NCBI GenBank assembly: GCA_903839585.1
Contig: CAIMCU010000176.1
Span: 1-6,479, forward strand
Direction: 5' to 3'
DNA length: 6,479 nucleotides
From: an uncultured Actinomycetes bacterium
Lineage (GTDB): Bacteria > Actinomycetota > Actinomycetes > Nanopelagicales > Nanopelagicaceae
Shown here piece after piece: positions 1 through 5,627 of this stretch. Every line of letters begins with the position of its first letter. The stretch's first letter is position 1. The notes under the pieces are model-generated. The model was not told where the DNA came from and made no database searches. It was given only the letters and a program-made list of their open reading frames with translations. The position numbers and the translations under genes are program-made.

Positions 1-826
1 CAAAGGCGTGTAAAGGTTGACCTAACTCGAGCATTACATAGTTAGTAACATCGACAACTAAGGAGATCGAGCGCATCCCCATCTTCTCAATTCGACGACG
101 CATCCACAATGGGGTACACGCTTGAGAGTCAAAGCCATTCAAAGTCCGAAGATAGAAGACACTTGCTGTGGATTTATCTGCAATCTTTGGAACGACACCT
201 TTGCCCGAGTCAGCGAAGTTAAGTGTTCGAAGCGCATCAACAGGATCCTTGAAGTTGAGTCCGAGCGCGCCTGCAATCTCTCTTGAGATACCTCTTATGC
301 TGAGCGCGTACCCACGATCTGGGTTGATAGAGATATCAAAGACAACGTCAGCGATCTCTAGACCAACAACCGCATCGGCTCCAATTTCAACGCTTCCTTC
401 GGTAAAAACCAGGATGCCTGAGTGATCCTCACCCATGCCGAGCTCCTTGGCAGAACAGATCATTCCGTTAGAAGTTTTTCCATATGTTTCACGTGCAGCT
501 ATTTTGAATTCTCCAGGAAGAACAGCGCCGGGAAGTGCTGCGACCACAATGTCGCCAACTCTAAAATTAGTCGCTCCGCAGATAACAAAGCGAACCTCTT
601 TTTCACCGCAATCTAAGCCAACGTAGCGAATAGGCTTCTTAAACTCTGTTACCTCTTCGATGCTTAGAACTTTGGCGAACTTGAGCGGTCCCGTGAGATC
701 TTTGCCAGCGTAACCAACCTCTTCAACCTCAAAGCCAACGCGAATGAGGGCGTCGGAGATTTGTTCAGGAGATATGGATTGCGGAATCTCTACGAACTCT
801 CTTATCCATGAAAGGGGAGCAAGCAT
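1..826 (-). CDS. pheT: Phenylalanyl-tRNA synthetase beta subunit, N-terminal 275 residues (runs off window)
   Basis: PheT is the large subunit of the cytoplasmic (PheS-PheT)2 enzyme that charges tRNA-Phe; it holds the tRNA-binding and editing parts. Translating from the ATG at 826-824 gives MLAPLSWIREFVEIP, the usual PheT opening. Residues about 40-150 form the EMAPII/OB-fold tRNA-binding domain, with CGATNFRVGD near 83-92, the LPGAVLPG segment near 98-105 and SNGMICSAKELG near 119-130. The B3/4 (editing) domain starts around residue 205 and contains VVDVTNYVMLELGQPLHAF, where the window ends. Family members are about 800 residues, so roughly the last two thirds lie outside; this is a window edge, not a truncation of the gene. 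The start overlaps the pheS stop by one base (TAATG), so translational coupling to pheS is likely. No frameshift is seen in the visible part. Confidence 0.97.
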   Translation of the reverse strand, partial: MLAPLSWIREFVEIPQSISPEQISDALIRVGFEVEEVGYAGKDLTGPLKFAKVLSIEEVTEFKKPIRYVGLDCGEKEVRFVICGATNFRVGDIVVAALPGAVLPGEFKIAARETYGKTSNGMICSAKELGMGEDHSGILVFTEGSVEIGADAVVGLEIADVVFDISINPDRGYALSIRGISREIAGALGLNFKDPVDALRTLNFADSGKGVVPKIADKSTASVFYLRTLNGFDSQACTPLWMRRRIEKMGMRSISLVVDVTNYVMLELGQPLHAF

Positions 827-1833
827 TAGAGGCCAACTCCAAACTGACGTGTGAAGCGAAGATCGCCTTCAACAATGTCATGCATATCGGTTATCCCGTG
901 ACGCACCATAAGTGTGCGTTCGAGTCCCATACCAAAGGCAAATCCTGAGTAAACATCGGTGTCGATGCCGCAGGTAGCCAGTACCTTTGGGTTAACCATT
1001 CCGCAGCCACCCCACTCAATCCATCGATTATTGAAGAAGATATCTACTTCAGCACTTGGCTCGGTGAATGGAAAAAATGATGGGCGAAGTCTGGTTGTAA
1101 CCTCCGGACCAAACATGTGGCGGGCGAAGTTGTCGAGGGTTCCTTTCAGATGAGCCATCGTGATGCCCTTATCGATTACCAAACCTTCAACCTGGTGAAA
1201 GACCGGGCTATGGGTTGCATCTAACTCATCGGCTCGAAAGGTTCGGCCTGGGCACACCACGTAGATTGGTGGCTCCTGGGTAAGCATCGTACGTATCTGC
1301 ACCGGTGAGGTATGGGTACGAAGAACCATCCCCGACTCAACCGGTTCAACAAAGAATGTGTCCTGCATTGTTCGAGCAGGGTGATCAGCTGGAATGTTGA
1401 GAGCATCGAAGTTAAGCCAACCGGACTCAAGCTCTGGACCTTCTTCAACCGCAAAGCCCTGTTCAATAAAGAAGTCAGAGACCTCGTTCTTAATTATTGA
1501 GATGGGGTGCAATCCTCCTCGGTGGCTGCGCTTAAGTGGCAAGGTGATATCCACTACCTCTTCCAAAAGAACCTTTTTATCTCTTTCAATCTCAAGCTCT
1601 TTTGTACGAAGATCTAATGAAGTGGTGATAGCCGCCTTAGCTTCACCCACAATCTTTCCAGTCGCAGCTTTTTCCTCTGGTGAAAGTGAGCCAAGTGATC
1701 GACTTGCTAATGCGATTGGTGATTTATCCCCCAAGTGCGCCAATCGAGCAGTTTTCAAAGACTCCAAATCAGGTGCTGCAAGAAATGCGCCCTGTGCGGC
1801 GCTCACCCAAGAAGCGAGCTCAGCTGGATTCAT
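826..1833 (-). CDS. pheS: Phenylalanyl-tRNA synthetase alpha subunit
   Basis: PheS is the catalytic class II aminoacyl-tRNA synthetase subunit; with PheT it activates phenylalanine with ATP and loads it on tRNA-Phe. The 335-residue product is close to the normal bacterial length. Residues 1-90 are the charged helical N-terminal region expected to form a coiled coil that contacts tRNA. The catalytic domain follows: motif 1 begins at HPISIIKNEV (109-118); DHPARTMQDTF lies at 150-160; motif 2 is around RTFRADELDATHSPVFHQVE (187-206); motif 3 is GFAFGMGLERTLMVR (297-311). By alignment from memory, Ala299 in GFAFG corresponds to the E. coli Ala294 that limits the size of the amino-acid pocket. It is separated from the upstream methylase gene by 50 nt, has no clear Shine-Dalgarno, and a TANNNT hexamer sits 7 nt before its ATG, suggesting its own leaderless promoter. 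The stop overlaps the pheT start. Confidence 0.98.
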   Translation of the reverse strand: MNPAELASWVSAAQGAFLAAPDLESLKTARLAHLGDKSPIALASRSLGSLSPEEKAATGKIVGEAKAAITTSLDLRTKELEIERDKKVLLEEVVDITLPLKRSHRGGLHPISIIKNEVSDFFIEQGFAVEEGPELESGWLNFDALNIPADHPARTMQDTFFVEPVESGMVLRTHTSPVQIRTMLTQEPPIYVVCPGRTFRADELDATHSPVFHQVEGLVIDKGITMAHLKGTLDNFARHMFGPEVTTRLRPSFFPFTEPSAEVDIFFNNRWIEWGGCGMVNPKVLATCGIDTDVYSGFAFGMGLERTLMVRHGITDMHDIVEGDLRFTRQFGVGL

Positions 1834-1840
1834 GGGCGTG

Positions 1841-1846
1841 AGTCTA
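1841..1846 (-). promoter_or_regulatory. Candidate -10 element of a leaderless pheS promoter, overlapped by a small palindrome
   Basis: Reading the minus strand, TAGACT (TANNNT) is followed by 7 nt (CACGCCC) and then the pheS ATG. This is the spacing expected if transcription starts at or next to the A of the ATG. No Shine-Dalgarno is present in the 50-nt gap and no convincing -35 box is seen. An 11-nt palindrome, CTAAC-C-GTTAG (1844-1854), overlaps the hexamer and could be an operator or chance. The call rests on spacing and motif only. Confidence 0.4.
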
Positions 1847-1883
1847 ACGGTTAGCTATTACGGAGTGCGGGAGGTTTGGCGGC

Positions 1884-2657
1884 TTAAGAAAGGGTGAACA
1901 TCACTATCGAGGCTGCTGCCGAGAGGTTAAGACTCTCAGCGCTACCCTTCATAGGAATACAGACCTGCACTACATCGCTATCTAAGAGAGCATCTATCCC
2001 TCGGGCCTCATTGCCAAAGATTGCGATGTAATCACTGTCTTTATCTAAATCTGTAAGTGAGATCGAACCTGCCGCTGATAGAGCAATCTTCTTCGCCGTA
2101 GGAAACGCCTCGGATGCATCCTGAAGCGATACCCCTGTAAAGAGAGGGACGTGCCATAACGAGCCAGCCGTTGCTCGCACAACCTTTGGAGAGTACATAT
2201 CTACGCTGCCCGGTGATGCCATGACAGCATCAACCCCCATTGCATCAGCGCTGCGCAGAATGGTTCCCGCATTGCCTGGATCTTGGATCTCGTGAAGATA
2301 GATCAGACGTGAAGGTTTAGATAACTTGATTTCTCCAAGCTTTGCATCTGTGATGCTGCAAATACTTAGAACCCCTTGAGGTGAAATAGTTGAGGACATC
2401 GCTGACATCACAGGTTCGCTGACCTCAACAACATCGATGGATGAGAGATCTAATGCAGCCTCACTGATACGTGATCTTCCACTTTCAGTGAGGTAAAGAA
2501 CCTCAACCTTGGGACCGAAAGAGGATGTGAGCGCCTCTCGCGCACACTGCAAACCCTCTGCAATGAACTGGCCGTGCTGTGCGCGTTCCTTGTTGCCTCG
2601 AGATGAAATAAGAGCCTTCACCCGCGCAACATGTGGCGAGTGAAGGCTCTCAATCAT
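1884..2657 (-). CDS. SpoU/TrmH-family RNA 2'-O-methyltransferase (probable rRNA methylase)
   Basis: This is a SPOUT-fold enzyme that transfers methyl from S-adenosylmethionine to a ribose 2'-OH, in this neighbourhood probably of 23S rRNA; the exact target cannot be read from sequence. Of 257 residues, about 1-110 form the substrate-binding domain, with FIAEGLQCAREAL at 31-43 matching the family's F-EG pattern. The SpoU motifs follow: motif 1 DPGNAGTILRSADAMG (126-141, with Asn129 and Arg135), motif 2 FGNEARGID (214-222, with Glu217), and motif 3 IPMKGSAESLNLSAAASI (234-251, with Ser242 and Asn244). The last two make the trefoil-knot SAM site. It begins 10 nt after the rplT stop without a clear Shine-Dalgarno. 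The ATG is preferred because SLHSPHVARVKAL right after it matches the conserved N-terminus; the next candidate is a GTG at codon 13. Its first codons lie inside a strong hairpin (2611-2650) that may limit its expression. TsnR/AviRb-like resistance methylases are related, but the ribosomal-operon context argues for housekeeping. Confidence 0.93.
   Translation of the reverse strand: MIESLHSPHVARVKALISSRGNKERAQHGQFIAEGLQCAREALTSSFGPKVEVLYLTESGRSRISEAALDLSSIDVVEVSEPVMSAMSSTISPQGVLSICSITDAKLGEIKLSKPSRLIYLHEIQDPGNAGTILRSADAMGVDAVMASPGSVDMYSPKVVRATAGSLWHVPLFTGVSLQDASEAFPTAKKIALSAAGSISLTDLDKDSDYIAIFGNEARGIDALLDSDVVQVCIPMKGSAESLNLSAAASIVMFTLS
2601..2650 (-). terminator. 15-bp stem-loop plus U-rich run inside the 5' end of the methylase gene (possible terminator or attenuator after rplT)
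   Basis: In the minus-strand RNA, AGAGCCUUCACUCGC (from 2650) pairs with GCGCGGGUGAAGGCUCU minus its first two bases (ending 2611). This gives 15 consecutive pairs: nine G-C, five A-U and one G-U, with a 10-nt loop. UAUUU follows the stem. The outer ten pairs are a perfect inverted repeat at 2611-2620/2641-2650. The structure begins 7 nt after the first base of the methylase ATG and 18 nt after the rplT stop. It has the form of an intrinsic terminator but sits in coding sequence, so it could end part of the infC-rpmI-rplT transcripts, block ribosome entry on the methylase, or act as an mRNA 3'-end stabiliser. The structure is seen directly; its role is inferred. Confidence 0.5.
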
Positions 2658-2667
2658 TAGAAACTAC

Positions 2668-3030
2668 TTACGCAGAAACAAGGCTCTTGCGAGCTACTTC
2701 TACAAGTGACTTAAATGTTGCTGGGTCATTTGTAGCGATATCTGAAAGAACGCGGCGATCAACTTCTACGCCAGCTGCCTTTAGACCTTGAATCAGACGG
2801 TTGTATGTAAGTCCGTTTTCACGTGATGCAGCGTTAATGCGCTGAATCCAGAGCTGACGGAAATCACCCTTCTTGTCCTTGCGGTCGTTGAAGGCGTAAA
2901 CCATTGAGTGCGTAACCTGCTCCTTCGCCTTTGTGAAAAGACGTGAACGTTGTCCGCGGTAACCGCTGGCACGCTCGAGAGTTGTACGACGTTTCTTTGC
3001 TGCGTGGACACCACGTTTTACTCTTGCCAT
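2668..3030 (-). CDS. rplT: 50S ribosomal protein bL20
   Basis: bL20 binds 23S rRNA early in large-subunit assembly; in several bacteria it also represses its own operon by binding the mRNA. The 120-residue product has the family's basic, extended N-terminus [20 protein letters not shown] and [18 protein letters not shown] at 22-39. The globular C-terminal half contains [20 protein letters not shown] near 57-76 and a [20 protein letters not shown] helix region near 79-98. Length and content are normal. The start is supported by an AAGGAG Shine-Dalgarno fused to the rpmI stop codon (TAAGGAG), 10 nt before the ATG; the gap to rpmI is 14 nt, so coupling is likely. It is the last gene before a strong hairpin in the downstream methylase gene. 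Confidence 0.99.
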   Translation of the reverse strand: MARVKRGVHAAKKRRTTLERASGYRGQRSRLFTKAKEQVTHSMVYAFNDRKDKKGDFRQLWIQRINAASRENGLTYNRLIQGLKAAGVEVDRRVLSDIATNDPATFKSLVEVARKSLVSA

Positions 3031-3044
3031 TTATCGCACGCTCC

Positions 3045-3242
3045 TTACTTCAACCCAAGCATGCGCTTGGCTGTCATTGTTACGGTTGGCTTAGCTGACT
3101 GTTCTGTACTCAAACGACGAGTAACACGTGAAGACTTACGCTCCAAAAGGTGGCGCTTACCCGCACGCTCGTGCATGATCTTTCCGGAACCTGTAACGCG
3201 GAAGGTCTTCTTCGCGCCACTATGGGTTTTCATCTTTGGCAT
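3045..3242 (-). CDS. rpmI: 50S ribosomal protein bL35
   Basis: bL35 is a small basic protein of the large ribosomal subunit. The 65-residue product shows the complete family signature: [20 protein letters not shown] at the N-terminus, then [17 protein letters not shown] and a short C-terminal tail ending KRMLGLK. Its length is exactly typical. The ATG is preceded by a good Shine-Dalgarno (AGAGGAG, about 5 nt away). It lies 24 nt after infC and 14 nt before rplT, the conserved infC-rpmI-rplT order, so the three are almost certainly one transcription unit. Confidence 0.98.
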   Translation of the reverse strand: MPKMKTHSGAKKTFRVTGSGKIMHERAGKRHLLERKSSRVTRRLSTEQSAKPTVTMTAKRMLGLK

Positions 3243-3266
3243 TTGATCTCCTCTTACTCGTTCGTC

Positions 3267-3872
3267 TTAAACTTCATCTGAAGTACTTACTCCAGTAGCG
3301 GCTTGTGCCGCCTTCTCTTTTGCAGCTCGAGCTGCTTTCTGCTCTGCGACCGCCTCAGTCTTCTTCTTCGTAGGTCCGAGCACCATCGTCATATTTCGTC
3401 CCTCTTGCTTAGGGGCGAACTCAACGAAAGCAATCTCTTTTACATCTTCTGCAAGACGCTGCAAGAGTTTGAAACCGAGCTCTGGACGTGTTTGCTCACG
3501 TCCGCGGAACTTCATCGTGATCTTTACCTTGTCTCCACCTTTGAGGAACTTCTCGATCGCCGAACGCTTAGTTTCGTAATCGTGATTTTCAATCTTTGGT
3601 GTTAAACGCACCTCCTTCACCACAATGTGGGTCTGGTTCTGACGGGCTTCACGCGCCTTCTGCGCAACTTCGTACTTGTACTTTCCGAAGTCCATGATTT
3701 TGCAGACGGGCGGGGTGGCATCTGGTGCAATCTCGACGAGGTCGAGACCAACTTCATCAGCCATCTTTAGCGCCGTATCGATATCTACAACCCCTACCTG
3801 TTCACCGGTGTAACCGATAAGACGAATTTCGGGTGTGCGGATTCGATCGTTAATACGCGGTTCAGTTGTGAT
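3267..3872 (-). CDS. infC: Translation initiation factor IF-3, with a non-canonical ATC start
   Basis: IF3 binds the 30S subunit, keeps it apart from 50S and proofreads the initiator tRNA and start codon. From the ATC at 3872-3870 the product is 201 residues. Residues 4-75 are the N-domain ([17 protein letters not shown], then [15 protein letters not shown] at 54-68), joined by a lysine/arginine-rich linker to the C-domain ([18 protein letters not shown] at 85-102, [13 protein letters not shown] at 121-133). An alanine/lysine-rich tail from about 168 resembles actinobacterial IF3 extensions. A first in-frame ATG exists at 3764, but starting there would delete conserved EPRIND and about half of the N-domain. 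Between the in-frame stop at 3884-3882 and that ATG there is no ATG, GTG, TTG or CTG. The ATC has AAGGAG 5 nt upstream. Rare start codons (AUU and similar) on infC are known to allow autoregulation, since IF3 rejects them. Confidence 0.96.
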   Translation of the reverse strand: MTTEPRINDRIRTPEIRLIGYTGEQVGVVDIDTALKMADEVGLDLVEIAPDATPPVCKIMDFGKYKYEVAQKAREARQNQTHIVVKEVRLTPKIENHDYETKRSAIEKFLKGGDKVKITMKFRGREQTRPELGFKLLQRLAEDVKEIAFVEFAPKQEGRNMTMVLGPTKKKTEAVAEQKAARAAKEKAAQAATGVSTSDEV

Positions 3873-4059
3873 TTCTGCTCCTTATGTTCGGTCTACTTGT
3901 AGTTTCCAAGTTTTCGCAAAAATCGCGCACCGCTAAAGGAGAGTTGAAAGTTAAATACTTTCTTATCTCGACAAACCATCTCGCCGTAGCGAAGGAGGTG
4001 GGAGCGGTGAGCTCCTCTTGCAGCAGCTTGTGACTACTGGTCTGGGGCAGAGATTACCG
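3873..4059 (-). promoter_or_regulatory. infC leader region with several small hairpins and an anti-SD-like segment
   Basis: This 187-nt gap between fabI and infC is the longest non-coding stretch in the window. In minus-strand RNA order it contains a GGAGC/GCUCC hairpin with a 5-nt loop (4015-4001). CACCUCCUU (4000-3992) follows, identical to the core of the 16S rRNA 3' tail. Next is UCGC-UACG-GCGA (3992-3981), a hairpin with a UNCG-type tetraloop closed by C-G. Then come a 6-bp GAAAGU/ACUUUC repeat (3962-3946), an ACUUG/CAAGU hairpin (3911-3895) and the infC Shine-Dalgarno. The AGGAG upstream and the infC AAGGAG downstream could both compete for the CCUCC segment, so alternative folds are conceivable. 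No convincing -35/-10 pair or terminator with a U-tract is seen. A regulatory leader is inferred from length and structure; no known Rfam class is recognised. Confidence 0.45.
3878..3883 (-). promoter_or_regulatory. Shine-Dalgarno fixing the ATC start of infC
   Basis: AAGGAG on the minus strand lies 5 nt (CAGAA) before the ATC codon, ideal spacing. The in-frame stop TAA (3884-3882) overlaps it, so no start further upstream in this frame is possible. The same hexamer is complementary to CUCCUU in the leader (3992-3997), so it could be sequestered. Confidence 0.8.
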
Positions 4060-4827
4060 TTAAGCACCCATCGCGTGCAAACCGCCGTCTACATGCAGGA
4101 TCTCCCCCGTAGTTTTAGGAAACCAGTCAGATAACAGGGCTACAGCAGCCTTTGCCGCAGGTACCGGGTCGGAAACATCCCACGCAAGCGGTGAGCGATC
4201 GTTCCAAACCTTTTCGAACTCATCAAAGCCTGGAATTGATTTGGCGGCCATAGTTCTAATTGGGCCTGCGGCGACAAGGTTAATACGGATATTTTCTGGG
4301 CCTAGGTCACGTGCTAAGTAACGTGATGTTGATTCAAGGGCTGCCTTTGCAACGCCCATCCAATCGTACTTAGGCCATGCAACGGTTGCGTCAAAATCTA
4401 AACCCACAACACTTGCGCTATCGCCAAACAATGGACGCGCAGCCATCGTCAAAGATTTCAGAGAGTACGCAGAAACTTGAATCGCTGTCGCGACATCTTC
4501 CCACGCGGTGTTGAGGAAGTTGCCACCAAGTGCTGCTTCGGGTGCAAAGCCGATGGAATGTACAACGCCATCAAGATGAGGAACGTGCTCCTTTACCTTT
4601 GAAACCAATGCAACGAGGTGTTCCTGATTAGTTACATCTAACTCAATAACTGGGGCTGGGTTTGGCAGCCTTCCTGCGATGCGGGTAGTCAAACTCATGA
4701 CTCGCCCATAAGAAGATAGAATCACCGTAGCTCCTTCTTCTTGAGCAAGGCGGGCGATATGGAATGCAATAGAGCTATCTGTTAGTACACCTGTAACCAA
4801 AATACTCTTTCCCTGAAGAATCCCCAT
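4060..4827 (-). CDS. fabI: NADH-dependent enoyl-[acyl-carrier-protein] reductase, InhA-like
   Basis: This is the last step of the FAS-II elongation cycle: reduction of the trans-2 double bond of enoyl-ACP in the cytoplasm. The 255-residue product is a divergent short-chain dehydrogenase of the FabI/InhA type. The nucleotide site is GKSILVTGVLTDSSIAFHIA (6-25), with DV at 64-65 and VVHSIGFAP at 88-96; Ser91 aligns with InhA Ser94. The active site is DFDATVAWPKYDWMGVAKAA (144-163), with Phe145, Tyr154 and Lys161 corresponding to InhA Phe149, Tyr158 and Lys165. NLVAAGPIRTMA follows at 183-194, and TTGEILHVDGG near the C-terminus. The segment after PIRT, which forms the substrate-binding loop, is about 10 residues shorter than in mycobacterial InhA, fitting ordinary-length acyl chains rather than mycolate precursors. 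It starts 2 nt after the fabG stop (TAAGCATG), so the two are cotranscribed and probably coupled, like mycobacterial mabA-inhA. Confidence 0.95.
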   Translation of the reverse strand: MGILQGKSILVTGVLTDSSIAFHIARLAQEEGATVILSSYGRVMSLTTRIAGRLPNPAPVIELDVTNQEHLVALVSKVKEHVPHLDGVVHSIGFAPEAALGGNFLNTAWEDVATAIQVSAYSLKSLTMAARPLFGDSASVVGLDFDATVAWPKYDWMGVAKAALESTSRYLARDLGPENIRINLVAAGPIRTMAAKSIPGFDEFEKVWNDRSPLAWDVSDPVPAAKAAVALLSDWFPKTTGEILHVDGGLHAMGA

Positions 4828-4829
4828 GC

Positions 4830-5546
4830 TTAGTGCCCCATTCCTAATCCGCCATCGACAGGAATAATGGCACCTGTTATATAGCTAGCTTGTGGTGATG
4901 CGATAAAGGTAACTACTTCGGCGATCTCATCTGCCGTACAAAAGCGCCCGAGTGGAACCGCAGCTGCGATCTCTCCACGACGTTTGTCATCCAAATCCGC
5001 CGTCATATCTGTTTCAACAAATCCTGGTGCAACTACATTCGCTGTAATTCCGCGGCTTCCGAGTTCGCGAGCAAAGGATCGGGCCATGCCAACCAAACCT
5101 GCTTTGCTCGCTGAGTAGTTAACCTGACCAGCCGCTCCAACACTTCCAACAACTGAACCAATAAAGATAAGGCGACCACGCTTTAACTTGAGAAGTCCTT
5201 TAGTGGCTCGCTTCGCAGTTCGGAATGCTCCCGTTAAGTTTGCGTTGATTACCTCTTCAAACTCCGCTTCACTCATGCGAAGCACCAACGTGTCCCTTGT
5301 TATACCTGCATTGGCAACAATGATTTCAGGTATCCCCCACTGTTCCTCAATAATCTCAAAAGCTTTATCGACACTCTCCGTAGATGTGACATCCATCGAG
5401 ACCGCTTTGAACCCTGAAGGTGCCTGGCCCGATCTGTAAGTCACAACCACATCGTGACCATGGGCTTTGAGTGAATGAGCGATCGCCAAGCCAATACCTC
5501 GATTGCCCCCTGTCACTAAGGCCACGCTCTTTGGGGTGTCGGACAT
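4830..5546 (-). CDS. fabG: 3-oxoacyl-[acyl-carrier-protein] reductase, MabA/FabG1-like
   Basis: This is the NADPH-dependent first reduction of FAS-II elongation (3-ketoacyl-ACP to 3-hydroxyacyl-ACP), in the cytoplasm. The 238-residue product is a classical short-chain dehydrogenase. It has the Rossmann glycine motif TGGNRGIGLAIA (12-23), DV at 52-53, and NAG at 79-81. The tetrad is Asn103 (in NANLTGAFR), Ser131 (in FIGSVVGS), Tyr144 and Lys148 (in YSASKAG). NVVAPGFVETDM and the closing IPVDGGLGMGH resemble mycobacterial MabA closely. It is the first gene of the fabG-fabI pair. No Shine-Dalgarno precedes the ATG, but a TANNNT hexamer lies 7 nt upstream, so the transcript may be leaderless. FabG-type SDRs are numerous and easily confused, but pairing with an InhA-like FabI makes the FAS-II role secure. 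Confidence 0.95.
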   Translation of the reverse strand: MSDTPKSVALVTGGNRGIGLAIAHSLKAHGHDVVVTYRSGQAPSGFKAVSMDVTSTESVDKAFEIIEEQWGIPEIIVANAGITRDTLVLRMSEAEFEEVINANLTGAFRTAKRATKGLLKLKRGRLIFIGSVVGSVGAAGQVNYSASKAGLVGMARSFARELGSRGITANVVAPGFVETDMTADLDDKRRGEIAAAVPLGRFCTADEIAEVVTFIASPQASYITGAIIPVDGGLGMGH

Positions 5547-5553
5547 GTGGCAA

Positions 5554-5559
5554 AACTTA
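5554..5559 (-). promoter_or_regulatory. Candidate -10 element of a leaderless fabG promoter
   Basis: On the minus strand TAAGTT is followed by 7 nt (TTGCCAC) and the fabG ATG. This matches the TANNNT-to-start spacing typical of leaderless actinobacterial transcripts, and no Shine-Dalgarno is present. TTGAAG lies 20 nt upstream of the hexamer, longer than an ideal -35 spacing, so the -35 is unassigned. Confidence 0.4.
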
Positions 5560-5615
5560 CCCGACTACTTATGCGTAACCTTCAATTTCGACTCTCACTT
5601 AGCATGTATTCGCCC

Positions 5616-5621
5616 TACTCT
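5616..5621 (+). promoter_or_regulatory. Candidate -10 element of a leaderless promoter for the DUF3099 gene
   Basis: TACTCT is followed by 6 nt (TAGCGC) and the ATG at 5628, which places the expected transcription start exactly on the A of the start codon. No Shine-Dalgarno and no recognisable -35 are seen. It shares the 81-nt divergent gap with the fabG promoter, so the two start regions lie about 60 nt apart. Confidence 0.4.
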
Positions 5622-5627
5622 TAGCGC

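Noticed and set aside
168..626. Plus-strand open frames opposite pheT
   Set aside because: The minus-strand translation is unmistakable PheT throughout; these frames are shadows without their own start signals.
1394..1897. A 167-codon plus-strand open frame lying antisense to pheS
   Set aside because: It is fully explained as the opposite strand of pheS, whose motifs 1-3 are intact; the antisense product has serine-rich low-information sequence and no recognisable domain or start signal.
3906..3927. T-run (ATTTTTG on the minus strand) considered as a terminator tail for fabG-fabI
   Set aside because: No stable GC-rich stem directly precedes the run; only a 3-bp CGC/GCG or weak UUUU/AAAA pairing is possible.
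3992..4018. Perfect-looking Shine-Dalgarno AAGGAGGTG on the plus strand followed by a GTG
   Set aside because: The frame from that GTG closes after a few codons; the sequence is better read on the minus strand as part of the infC leader.
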